Source: Sitta carolinensis | Taxonomy: Eukaryota > Chordata > Aves > Passeriformes > Sittidae | Direction of reading: 5' to 3' | Length of the DNA: 64,000 nt | Assembly: GCA_032173965.1 (NCBI GenBank) | Contig: CM063283.1 | Span: forward strand, 83,144,743 to 83,208,742 | Shown here: positions 39,101 through 51,133 of the stretch, piece after piece | Layout of the letters: every line of letters begins with the position of its first letter | Numbering within the stretch: the stretch's first letter is position 1 | Translations under genes and position numbers: made by a program | The notes under the pieces: model-generated | Told to the model about the DNA's origin: nothing | Database searches by the model: none | What the model saw: only the letters and a program-made list of their open reading frames with translations

Positions 39101-41148
39101 TTTATCAAATTAAACATAAGAACAATTGACATTGTGGGAATAACAATCATCTAGGCATGCCATTCAGGAGGCAATAACACATTTTTTTCCTTGCATTTTG
39201 TTTTTAGGAGTTTGGTGTTCAGCTTGCATGTCTGAAGAATAATTTGTAATGAACATGTAATATTTATTAGAAAATTATTCATTAGAAAAATAAAGCTAAG
39301 AAACTCATCCCCTGCACCCCCCCATCCCTGAGTAAAGATATTCCTTTTCCACTTGTCATCCTGAGTTTTCATTTCTGCAACAAAGCAGAAATTAACCAGG
39401 CTTATTTGAACAATTTCAAAATATAGTGTCAGCTAATCAACTTCTTCCTACTGTCTTGTTCATAACTAAAAAAAAAAAAAAAAAAGCTGTAAATACCTTC
39501 ATATGCACCAAATAACAGGACAGAACACTGCAGAACAGGATGGAATACTTAGTCTGACATACCTAAAAGAAAATAACATCATCAGTCTGTACTAATCAAT
39601 AAAGATCTGTTGGAAGACATTGAAGATTTCAAAGTACTGAAAGATTTCAGAGACTGAAGAGCCTCACAGAGGCTGCAGGGTTGGGCATTTCTTGCCTGTC
39701 TCTACCTCGAGACCTTGGCAGTTACCCACAGAATCTCTTCAACGTGAGCTAAGAATGTGAGATCTCATTGTCTTCCTGTGACCGTATAAGGAAAGGTTAT
39801 GAAGTGCAAAAGAGAAGTAGTATAAAGCTCTCAGAAGTTCTCTAGCAGAGTTTGAGAACTGAAGTTTTACTCATGAGTGTGAATCATTTCACATTCTTGC
39901 ACAGAAGTGCAAGGCCCTGGACATCTCAGCAGGCTATTTATCTTTCTTGAGATATGGTATATTTATATAATTTTAAGAGAATACAGAAACATTAATTTTA
40001 TGGCATAAAAAGCATAGCTTAAGGAGAGGAAAAAGCCTTCTCTGGGTTTACACCTGGGTCATGACAGGAAGTAGATGGAGTTTTTGCCTTTCACAACTGC
40101 CTGATTTCTAAGCATCTTCTAATCAGAGTAAGCTGCACATGCTGTAGAGTCTCTAGCTATATTTTGCAAGTGACTTCTAGTGTCTGTGTCTCTTTCTCTT
40201 TTTTTTTCCCAAAGCAAGACTTAAATCTCTGGGCCCATAAACTGTAGTTTATTGTATTTAGCTGCTGTTCTCTCCTGATTGTCTTAAGTTGTGGGCAACA
40301 TTTTTGTTCCAGTGAAAGTGCCTCACAGATCCTGCACACAGATGATGCAACTACCACACTTGAAGAGCTCTGGCAGACAAGTTCAGTGGCTCATATTAAA
40401 AGTGATGTTTGCCCTCCCTCCCCCTTTACTTGCTCAGCTTACCAGCAAGAAATCTACTTTTGTGGGTCAGGTAGAATACCCTAAAGCATGGTTCACTGAC
40501 CCTGCCTGTCTCAAACCGGTTGGATGGAGGCTGGGTGGTCAGTGCTTGTCTCCCTCAGTGCACTCTACAGGGACCTAGGAGGTAAAGGTGGTGGTGAAAG
40601 GGAGGATAACCTTAGAATGCACTGCAATTTGTTTATCCGTACCTGATTAAACACTTTAAAAGTCTGTTTATATGAATGGGTTTTGTAGTGACTTCTTTGG
40701 CAGATGTAATAAGAAAGGAAAAGGGAAATTACTGTTTTATCGGGATTTTATCTGGAATTTTTTTTTTTTTTTTTGCTTGTTTGCTTGTCATTATTGCTAT
40801 AGTGTTCCTTGCTCTTAAAGACCAGGCTGTTAGCTCTTCACTTACATTCTTCCTTCAGCAAAAGCTTCTTCTAAAGGACTCCCCAAACCAACACTTTAAA
40901 CTAAATACTGAACAAGACCTGGTCATAGGCATACAGACACTCAGGGATAGAGGGTTTTCTTTAAAAAACAAACCTAAAATCCCCCAAACCAACCCCAGAA
41001 ACCCTAATTTACGGGGATCTTTTGCATAGGGCAATGTTTAATGGGGAAATTAATCTTTGAACTGGAAGATCACTTAATACCCAACTGATGGTGGGAATCT
41101 CTACCATGTTTTATTGAACCAGAAGAGACTCCTTAAAATGCAAAAATC
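32611..41148. other. Intergenic, no gene recognised
   Basis: About 8.5 kb without a recognisable gene. It contains the ATC array at 33076-33155, poly-A runs at 34154-34170 and 39468-39485, and a poly-T run at 34421-34441. Confidence 0.5.
33076..33155. repeat. ATC trinucleotide microsatellite
   Basis: About 26 copies of CAT/ATC/TCA with one interruption near 33121 (CATCACATC) that shifts the frame. Translation therefore changes from poly-Ser to poly-His and similar, which is an artefact of the repeat. Confidence 0.96.
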
Positions 41149-41674
41149 ATCTGGAGCACTGTGTCCAGTTCTGGGGCCTCCAGCATAAGAAGGACATGGA
41201 CCTGCTGGATGGAGTCCGGAGAAGGGCCTTGGAGATGCTTCATGGGGATGGAGGGCTGGAGCACATCTCGATGGAGACAGACTGAGAGAGTTGGGGTTGC
41301 TTCACCTTAGAGAAGGCCCTGAGGAGACCTAATAGCAATTTCCAGTATCCAAAGGAGCTATAAGGGAGTTAGAGAGAGACTTTGTACTAGGACATGTAGA
41401 GCTAGAACAAGGGGGGAGAATGGCTTCAAACTGAGAGTAAGGTTAGATTAAATATGAGGAACAAATTCTTTATTCTGAGAGTGGTGAGGCACTGGAACAG
41501 GTTGCTCAAAGAAGCTGTGGGTGCCTCATCCCTGGCAATGTTCAAGGCCAGGTTGGATGGGGCTTTGTGTTACCTGGTTACCTGGAGCATGCCCTGACTA
41601 TGACAGGGGTTTGGAACTAGATGTTCTTAAAGTCCCTCCCGACCCAAACCGATCTGTGATAACATCTATGAAAT
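41149..41674 (+). mobile_element. CR1 LINE 3' portion, sense
   Basis: The copy starts near CTGGAGCACTGTGTCCAGTT and passes through the typical GGCACTGGAACAGGTTGCTC near 41490. It ends with GGAACTAGATGTTCTTAAAG, then CCCGACCCAAACC and a degenerate terminal CTATGAAAT. It is 5'-truncated and non-coding. Confidence 0.88.
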
Positions 41675-41684
41675 CCTTAAGGTC

Positions 41685-42045
41685 CGGCTGGCCTGACTGC
41701 AGTAGCTTGTGCGTGAGCCACTGCCGTCGGTTCCCTGCAGGATACAGACACCTCGCTTCCCTTTGCACCTGCACACGAAGGGATGTTCTGCCAGAGCGTT
41801 CCCGTGCGGCAGGAGCGGCTCCTGCTGCCTGATTACAGATGTTTTACCTATGCGCCATTGGCGGGTGCTGCAGCCACCCCTTGGCCCGGGGGCACGGACA
41901 CCCCTCTGACAGCCGGCTTTCAGAACTGGATTCTCCTGTAAGGACTTTTTCTCCCGGGGAAAATCGGTTTGCGGCCTGTGGCCGGGCAGCCGGCAGGCGG
42001 CAGCCTGTGCCCGCGTATGGCTCGCGGAAGGTTTTGACACAATGT
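41685..42045. other. GC-rich, CpG-containing patch
   Basis: Directly after the CR1 copy the sequence becomes distinctly GC- and CpG-rich for about 350 bases. Open frames on both strands are unassigned. It may be a CpG island or a remnant of a GC-rich LTR, and I could not decide between them. Confidence 0.45.
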
Positions 42046-42633
42046 TAGGCGGGGGGGTTTGGGTGATTTTTTTTTTTTTTTATGTGTTTTTGTCTGTTTG
42101 TTTGGGTTTTTTCTTCTTGCAAATTGTCTCCTCTCTTAAGCTGTTTGAATCATGTCTGTGCAATAAGCCCTGAACTCTGTCCATTCACTCTGCCAAAGCC
42201 CTCAGCTTCCCTCACCACCCCTTGGGTGCAGATCCACATACTCTGATTAACACATTCCCTTCCCACTTCAGGGCTCTCTAGCCCAGCCACCACCTCACTG
42301 CAGTGAGGGACCTCAACCCTGCAAGGCCTCCCCTCCCATGACTCCCTGAATTCTGTGGGAGTCTAGGGAATGCCAGTCCCCAGAAGGCAATGCCATGTCT
42401 GGGCTCTGCAGCTGCTGGACTACAGCAGCAGCAGGAGACTGGGGACTTCGCCCTTTGCAAAGGCCAAGTTTGGCTCTGAGCATAGCAAGATTTCTCCTGT
42501 GTCCTGTTTGACTTGGAGTCCAGGTGGAGCAGTGGTGCTGGATCCCCATCAGCCCTGCAAGCAGCCCAGGCACTAATGAAGCCAAGGTCTCTTGTGTGCA
42601 CCACGGGCTGCTGCCTTAACACAGCAGTAAGGT

Positions 42634-43008
42634 CTGAGCAGCTGGATCTGAGCGCAGGGTCTGAGCAGCTGGATCTGAACAGCTGGATCTGAGCAGCAGG
42701 GTCTGAGCAGCTGGATCTGAGCAGCTGGATCTGAGCAGCAGGGTCTGAGCAGCAGGGTCTGAGCAGCTGGATCTGACCAGCAGGGTCTGAGCAGCTGGAT
42801 CTGAGCAGCTGGATCTGAGCAGCTGGGTCTGAGCAGCTGGATCTGACCAGCAGGGTCTGAGCAGCTGGTCTGAGCAGCTGGGTCTGAGCAGCTGGTCTGA
42901 GCAGCAGGGTCTGAGCAGCTGGGTCTGAGCAGCTGGATCTGACCAGCAGGGTCTGAGCAGCTGGGTCTGAGCAGCTGGGTCTGAGCAGCAGGGTCTGAGC
43001 AGCAGGGT
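42634..43008. repeat. 14-bp minisatellite, 27 copies, rich in CAGCTG
   Basis: The consensus unit is CTGAGCAGCWGGRT. I count 27 tandem units, three of which are 13 bases long. Seventeen carry CAGCTG, a palindromic E-box; the others carry CAGCAGG or similar variants. No open frame of interest follows from it. Confidence 0.95.
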
Positions 43009-44179
43009 CTCGTCAGTAAGGCCTACTCTTGCTGAACTGGGAAGTCCCTAAGAGCCTTGTTCCTTCAGGCTGCCTCCCAGCTGCAGGAAGGCACTAAAGT
43101 GCAGCAAAGACCATCTTGTCCTGAGATCTAGGGTCTTCTGCTGAAGTCCTCGAGGTGCTGCAGCTGGCTCCCTTTTTTGCTTTCCTGGACACATGAATGT
43201 CCATCCCAGATCAACAGCATGGAATGTGAGGTCACAGGGAATGGCTCCATGCTGCTCCACATCTGGTAGGTTTCACCATCTAGTACATTGATTAGGAAAA
43301 TAAACTGCTCCCAGGCAAACACCCTCCTTTTGACTAAGGAAATGAAGCTACTTGCTGAAAGCTCTTAAGTTCTGCCAGTTTGCAAGTGTGGCATTTGAAA
43401 CACTTTAAAACCCAGTGAGAGAGAATATAAGGTATTTCAGTTTCTACCTGATAACAGGAAGGTGCCTGTGCAGAGGAAATATTTTTTTTCCAGTCTTGGT
43501 GGAAAAGGGCTTTGATAAATAATAGGTTGAGCAATACAGGAAGCATTTTTGGGCATTACCTTGAGCAGATGTGATATTTCATAAGCCTAAGATTAAGTTC
43601 TTGATTTTTAAATGCAAAAAGCCTCTGAAATAAAGTAACATAACTTGTTGATCTTATTTGCTCCTAAAACATTTAAGAAAAAATTACTTCTCCACTAGTA
43701 CATTTAACATGGATGTTCAGTTGCTTGGGCTGGGATGAAAGGGATGAAAAGGGATGACAAACATGGCTTAAATACTGTATTAGCCCTTTTATTTATTTAA
43801 TTCATTTATTATCACCGTAGTAGCTAAACATGAGATGGGTGGTTGCTGGACCAGTTTCTAGTTGTGGCTAAAAAACTCTTGCTGGTGCATAGCTCTGGAA
43901 TGTACCCAAAATAGACTTTTCTTGGCTAAAATCTGTCCTTACCTTCACATGACAGCACCTCACCTATGTCTCATTGCTGATGGAGGCATTGCAAGGTAAG
44001 AGAAAAGAAGAAATAAAAGTGAAGTTCGGTAACTACAGAGAGGTATGATCATTGGAGAATTTCTTGAATTCACTGATGTCTTAGAAGCTTAGATACCATG
44101 GAGATAGTTGCCTTAGCAATGTTTTAGCCACATAGGCATTCACAATCAAGCATGCCTCTTGTGGCAAAATGATGCTGTG

Positions 44180-44227
<48 letters not shown>

Positions 44228-45308
44228 CCCAAAGCTTTTGTGAATGTACAAAATGTACAATAAAGCAGTTTATGGGTTTTTAACTAGACATCAGATTTTC
44301 TCTCAAGCTTCTTGTCATTGACATTCCTTTATTTTTTCATTTATGTTAATTCTGAATAAAAATGTCTTTCAAGCTAAGGCTTTGTAGATACAAGAGCCTG
44401 TCTTTGGTCCCTGTTCACCTCAAGATAAAAAAAATCCCCCTTAGAGGGTGGGAAAGGATCAATTTCAGAGGTCGTGTTCAGATTTTTGTCTTTTAAAAAC
44501 TAGTGCAGCCTGAGTTACTGTAGGCTTAACATTTCCACAGCATGACATCGTTTCAAAATCTGTGTATTTTCATAGTAGGATCTCAGAAAAACCAAATGTT
44601 ATGAAAAATGGAATAAGTGGGCAGATATCTCTATTATGATTTGCCAAGTATCTTAATAAAACCAGTATGTAAATATAAAAAGTGAGATTGATGACAAAAG
44701 CAATTATCTTCTCTAGTTGGAATTGAAAGTATTTGCATTTCAAATACATTTTTTGGAAGGATGACAGTTTGGAATTTTAGAACAGGCAAAACTGCTGCCT
44801 GGTAGGGCAGCAGGATACCAGAGGTGACAATGAAGTGTTGGTGGGGCAGTGGTGGCCTCTGTGTGGTGTGTGTTTGCCCAACACACTCCCAGCTTTAGAT
44901 TCCATGCAGGAGTGGCAAATCTGGCCTTCTAGGACTTTCACTCAGGATTTTGTCTTTGATCACAAAAGCTCTGTGATTTTCAGGCTATGGAGAAGCCTTG
45001 GACCAGCTCAGTGACATGTTTGATTTTACTTCACCCAGGTTTGTGCTCCTTACACCAGGCATCTCTTTTACAGAAATATCTAGAGGGAAGGTATAATCCA
45101 CTGAAAACTGAAGTGTCCTTAATGTTTCTTGGTGTATGCTAGCCATGTCTAATCATGTGAGCTCTGTGAAAGCAATAAATGCTACCTTCTTTCTTTCAGT
45201 TGTTTACCACTTTCTCCTACCTGCCCTTTTGTTTTCCTCCCTTCCAAGAAAACCAATAAAGCACAATTAAGAAAAGGCTTATTTATGTTGATCTTTTTCA
45301 GGCTGTTA
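43009..45308. other. Intergenic, no gene recognised
   Basis: Mostly AT-rich DNA with a 44-base poly-T run. I saw no exon, no repeat family and no RNA gene. Confidence 0.5.
44184..44227. repeat. Poly-T run of 44 bases
   Basis: An uninterrupted run of T directly visible in the sequence. Confidence 0.97.
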
Positions 45309-45790
45309 ATCATAGACTCATAGAGCAACTCATGTTGGAAGGGGCCTCGAAAGACCATCCAGTCCACCCTTTTGTGGGAACCTCAACGAGATCATTTAGC
45401 CTGTTTAGTTGTGCCTTCAAAATCTGCAGTGACGAGACCTCTACCCCTGGGGATGTTGTTGCTTTTATTTTTACTCCAAAAAATTTATTTCTTGTATTGA
45501 GATGAAACCTATCCTCATGCAACTCATACCATTGCCTCTTTTCTTTGTTGTGTGGCTGCTTGTGAAGAGAGTATTGTATTCACCTTTAAACTATTGAAAC
45601 TACAAAGAGGTCCCCCTTGAGCCTTCTCTTCCTGAGGTGGAAAATACTTAAATCCTATAGTCTTTTCTCATAGGGCAGATTCTCCAGCTCTTTGATCATC
45701 TTTGTGGCCCTCCTTTGGACTTGGTTAGTCTGTGCACCATTTTTGAATTGTGGGGTCCAGAACTGGACACAGTACTCCTGCTACTGTGCA
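45309..45790 (-). mobile_element. CR1 LINE 3' portion, antisense
   Basis: The left edge AATCATAGACTCATAGAG followed by TGTTGGAAGGGGCCTCGAAA is the CR1 3' terminus in antisense. TTTGTGGCCCTCCTTTGGAC (near 45700) and GGTCCAGAACTGGACACAGT (near 45755) are CR1 hallmarks. The right edge is approximate. Confidence 0.88.
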
Positions 45791-47114
45791 ATGCTGGGAA
45801 GAATCAAGTTTGTCAATCTGCTTATAAGGACAGCTGAAAAATATTAGGAGATGAGAACTAAGGGCACAGAGAATAGAAAGAAATAAAAATACAGGACTGG
45901 GGAAGGGTATGCCACCTGGGGAATTTCTGATTTAAATTTGGTTAGCAAGCCTACCTTTATCTGGAGTCAAGACCTGTGTTTGTGGTGGCTTGAATGTGAA
46001 CGTTTCTTTTTCAGTAACTTCCATTCCTTTATAATCTGCAAGGCCATGAGTGCTCAAATCTGCACGAAATAATTAGCTGTTTGTCATTTCTGTTTCAAGT
46101 GATTTCTCCCACTGGGACTGAAGCAGAGCCTATTATTGTGCTATTTTTGCCCCACAGCCCTGCAGGAATACCTAAGTGTCCTGTGCTGAGATCTCCACAG
46201 GGAGGAGCAGGTATGTACTCTGACAAGGCTGTGCTCCCCCACCAGAAAGATGTTGGAGGCTGACAGGCCTGTTACCTGAGCTCTTGCTGTCCTCTGCAGT
46301 GGCTTTGGCACTTTATGCTGAAATATTCCCATGATTAAATTTCACAGCATGTGGTTAAGACAGGCTGATCTCTAATTCAGTCGTCATGTCTGAGTTGTGC
46401 ACTTTGTGGGATTCTGAAGTGGTTTTTTAACTTTTTAGATTGAATTTTAATGATGGGAACATAAAAGCTTTTTGACTGTTATGTGCTATTTTTTTTGTTA
46501 TAATCACTGTTAATAATCATATAATAAAACCTCATTTTCATCAAGGTTTGATTCACATTTCATAAATACCTCTGGCAACTGCTGGAATGGCACACTGTCT
46601 TCAAGTACCTGCTGTGCTTAATGGGGGTCCATCATCCATGGTGGATCTGCAGCAGGACAGGGCTTTCTGAGGGCCCACAAGGGCTGGTGGAGAGCCATGG
46701 CTTCCATGAGGCTGCTGCCACCACAGCTGCTGGAGAAAAGCTGTGTGGGGGTGGTGAAGCAGTGCCCTCATAAGCTGGGAAGATGTTCTGCAGCAGTGAC
46801 TCTTGTGCCACTGATGCAGAGATGATTTTGGTTTATTTTATGGGATAAGTCAGTGCAAGTATCTGGGATATTTGTGGAAGAAAATCATGGTAGAAGACCC
46901 ATCTATTTATCTAATTCAGTTCTCATAGTGGCTAATTTTGAAGCTGCAAAGATGTTTAAAACATTGGAATTGTTCCTGGTGTAGATAAATGAACAAGAGA
47001 AAAACCCAAAAATGTACTCAAAGAAATCTGATTGGCATTTTTAACATGCTTGTACTGCAGTAAATATTGAGTCAGTTCAATTTAATCATAGAATATTTGT
47101 TTTCATTTTTTTAG

Positions 47115-47404
47115 GAGAACGCCCCCCAGGGACAGATGTACTTGGATAACTAAGATTACAGTACAGTTTCTAGACAACAAGAGATGGAGATGAATCAGAC
47201 ATCATCACATCAAACCAGTTTACCTGCAAAGGTGGCAGCCAAACCAGTGACCAGAAATTGCAATGAGTTGCAGTTATTAAAAGAGTATCATGGAATGGTA
47301 GCAAGCCTTGGAGAGCCACAGACCCTGTGTGAAAAATCAGCAATAGGGGAGGATGGCTGCATTGCTCTGGGGAAGGATTTCACTCCTGTGCCAATGCAGG
47401 GAAG
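47115..47404 (+). other. Candidate exon of an unannotated transcript
   Basis: A good acceptor (TTTTTTTAG ending at 47114) and a good donor (GTAAGA at 47405) bound 290 bases. Inside is an open frame from 47184 that stays open to the donor. The encoded residues match no family I know. This is weak evidence, since such pairs arise by chance. Confidence 0.2.
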
Positions 47405-49255
47405 GTAAGAATAAAAACAAACAGAATGCTTTTTCTCCAAATCAAAATTAATTTTTATTTCCTTGCAGGACACATAACATATGTTTATTAAGTGAATATT
47501 TTCCCACTTACACAAAGAAGCAAAACCTTAATGGAACATCATGGCAGTTGTAATTGCCATGGAGGGTTCATGGATCACTAGATTTCTAAACTAATCTCAG
47601 CGTTAATAGCCACCACGAGCCAATTTTGCTGTGTTTTCAAGATCAGACAATTGGCTTTTCTTCTCTACTTGGTGTCAGAAAACACACAGAGAAAAAGCAG
47701 TTTTCACATCCCACCCTATACCTCTTTCAGAAAAATCCATCATAAAGACATAGAGAGAATCACTACAGCTGAGGCTGCAAACACTAAAATGGCACAATAT
47801 AGCATGACTCTGACAGCTGACACACCACACATCAAGTGGACAAGGTGTGCGTGCTCCTCATGCATCCTCTCCAACATCAGGAAAGGTGCCAAATTCTGGG
47901 CAGGGGTGTTAATCTTTCCTGTTGATACAACATCAGCAATTCTATTTGTAAGTACATAGAAATAATTTATAGACCCCAAAATATTTCAGGTGGATTTTGA
48001 AAGCTTTGAACCAGCAGCAACCACAGTGAGTGGAAGACAGCCAGGGTGGACTGTCAACTTTTTCAGGTAGTTTTGAGCATCTTTAGAGGTGCCTTGACAG
48101 AGCCTAAAGTGAGAGAGAAGTGCTGTGCCTAAGCCAAACTCCTGCAGAGCATGGGCCTTGAAGTGCTGCCTGGCAGTGTCTATTTTGAGCAATGCTTACA
48201 CTGCAGTTTTGAAGGAGGGTGCAGCACAATATCCAGAACCTGATGCTGGATATCTTTGTTGTATGACTACAAATCAGGAAAATCCTGTCATGTGGGAGGT
48301 GCAGTCCTGGGGCCTCCCCACAGTTCTGGCTCTGCTGGTGACATCTTGGGTTTGGTGAGCAGGGCTGAGATCTGTCCCATGCTTCTGCATCTCAGTTAGA
48401 GGAAATGTGCTTATCTTGGGAATAAAGGAAGTATGGGGCGTTTTGGTAAGTTCCCTGACCTGAGCAAAGGAGAGTCAGGCTGGCTGGATGAGTTTTGTTG
48501 TGCCCCTTACCTACACACATTGGAAGTATGGCATAGAAATCCACAGCAAACCCAGTCGATGTTTTAATGCGTGTCTGAAAGTGTTTCTGCCAAAGTGAGA
48601 GCTGAAAATCATGATATCTATGCTTTCCAAATATTAAAAAAGTAATCAAACTATCAGCTTGACTAAAAAAGCCCTATAAATACTTTAGGATTTTTTTTTT
48701 GAGGATTTGAGGGGGTTTTGTGCTGACTAAGAATTTTAATGACAGAAACAAGTCTTGTAAAAATTCTTCAGTTCAGTATGTGAAGGCATGAGTTAGTGTC
48801 TTATTCTGAAAAAGCATGGTAAGTACAACATTTATATGAGGGTGGGGGGATGGCAAGGGAAGAGAAGGGAAGGACTAAGTTTATCTGAAGACAAGGTTCT
48901 TTTGTGAATTCACATCTGTATCTTGCTACAGCTGTGTTTGCCAGTGCTATTTATTTTCCTGTTTACTATCCTGGCACTTGAACAAAATCTGCATTTGTAT
49001 TCTTATGGACCAGCTTTCACTGTTCTGGCTAAACTTCTTCCTATTATTTTTTAGTGAGTGATATGAATTTGTGTACACAACTTCTGTGAACCTCTGAACC
49101 AGTCTGGCAGTCATCTCTGGTCTCAGGTTGCAGAGATGAAAAATACTACATCATGGGGGAACCCACCTTCCTATGAGCACAGGGAGTAACTCCAAGTCTT
49201 TTGCTAACACTGTTAGTATTGAGTAAACTGGAGTCACTGTGCGTGATTTAGGAAT

Positions 49256-49309
49256 AGAGGTTCAATTAAATAACCATACCAATGGGTATGGCTATTTAAT
49301 TGTACCTCT
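49256..49309. repeat. Near-perfect inverted repeat (hairpin)
   Basis: Arms of 25 bases (49256-49280 and 49285-49309) pair with only two mismatches around a 4-base loop. The inner arm reads CAATTAAATAACCATACC and its partner GGTATGGCTATTTAATTG. A smaller palindrome, CTAACACTGTTAG, lies 40 bases upstream. Confidence 0.9.
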
Positions 49310-51082
49310 TTTTTCAAACAAATGTATGTCTAATATTCTGTAGGTTCAGGAAAGGATCTTTCAAAATTTCTCCTTGTTGATCTTTGTCTCTTACTCTTCC
49401 AATTTTTATTTTTTTTTTTTTTTTGGCATGAAGATTAAACTTATCAGTCTTTCCTTAATATGTATTTAACCAATATATATCAGGTACAGTTAAAATACTG
49501 ATGTGACCTCTATGACCACTCTATATGAGCAATTACCCTTAAATCATTGAGACTATCCAACAGAATGTGGATAAAAACATGGATAAACTTTTGCCGAGTC
49601 ACAAGTGGATTGATAAGTTTCATTAGAACGAGAATTAACTTTCAATGTAAATTGTTCTTTTGCTTGCAAAGAAAACTACTGATGATTAAAAAAACAGGAG
49701 GCAAAATATTTTTTCTTTTTCATTAAGTGGTTCACTAAATTTGCACGTCTGTATAGTTTGTTTTAATATGTCTACTTAACTTAAATTGCTGAATTATCTT
49801 TCAGGATAAGATTCCCAGGTTCTCTAAATTTTTCAAATGTATACTGGGACAAGACTTTTCAAAGAATCTGTTTAATGGAACAAGGGATTTATCTCCATCT
49901 CTAAAATTACCTTTAAGAAAGTGTTCTTGTGTTAAGCAAGGCTGTTTTCCCTGAGACAGAGATGTCCACCCTATTTTGGACTGAGCATTTCCTTTTGATT
50001 GCAGCACAGTCCTGCAGGTATTTTGTGGTCAGTGTACCTATTGGGCTGCCTGCCTGTCAGAACACCTTCTCATTTACTTTCCATGTTGAAGAGTAGTACC
50101 TTTTAACTCCAGGTTTTACTGTATTGCCTTAGGTTCCCTTGAGTCTGTGTGAGGAGATCTGGACCATCCACCATGGTCACTCCAATGATCCTGTATTTCC
50201 AGTGTCCTTTCCCTAGAAATAAGCCTGTCTGACTTCTTGTGAACAACATAGTTCCTTCAGTCCTTGCTGTGTAGGCATGCCTCTCTGAAGTGGACCATGA
50301 ACAAGTTCCAGTGACTTTCTGTTCAGCTGGAATGCACCTGACTTAGGTGTATGTTTACACTGAACTGTGGTGTACTTTGGACTATTAGAAATGCAGATTT
50401 TAAAGAACCAAAACACGACAATGAAGTCTGCATTTTGATTTCTCATTTCTCTCAAATTCCTCAGACTTTAAACAATGGCTTGAACAGGGTCCTTTTCATT
50501 ACAGTTACATGAAAGTGACCTTTGCAGTCAATGGACCTTGTTCCAAACCACCTTCATGAGTTCCTTACCTTGCAGAAAGATTCCAGACTGCTTTGTGGCA
50601 GCATGGGCAACAGTCTTCAGGTCAGCACTGACATCTGTAAAGACACAGGCTCTTCCATCATGTCTCTGTATGTACAGAATGTGGCCCCCAATTAGGCCTT
50701 TTGGTCTCATCATCATCAGTGCTGTTTACATGGGAAGAACTTAACAGCATGATTTTATATGAATCTGATCTGAAACCCTCCTTTGTGATCCATTTTTGCA
50801 ATGAGAAAGTCAGTGAGTTAGAAGTGTCTATTGAATCCTTGGTTTGTAGCAAAACAGCAGGAATATTGCAATTTTATTTCCTGTTAGCTGGAGAAACTGG
50901 AAGAGGAGAAGGTATTGTATAGTGAAAAGTCTATATGAGAGTTAAATTATGCCTTTAGCCATAAGGGATTATAAATCTCAATTTTGATTTTTAATTATGT
51001 TGATGTATTGCTACTTTTAAAAGACATTTATGAGATTTAGAATTAGATGTCAAGAAGACATTGTTGCTGTCTAAATAAGTAA

Positions 51083-51133
51083 AATTTATGTGACAATTTA
51101 AAAGCTTCTTTAATTTATGTGACAATTTAAAAG
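51083..51133. repeat. 22-bp direct duplication
   Basis: AATTTATGTGACAATTTAAAAG occurs at 51083-51104 and again at 51112-51133 with seven bases between. Confidence 0.9.

Noticed and set aside
42634..43008. CRISPR-like regularly repeated sequence
   Set aside because: The 14-bp units are directly adjacent without unique spacers, and the genome is vertebrate. It is a minisatellite.
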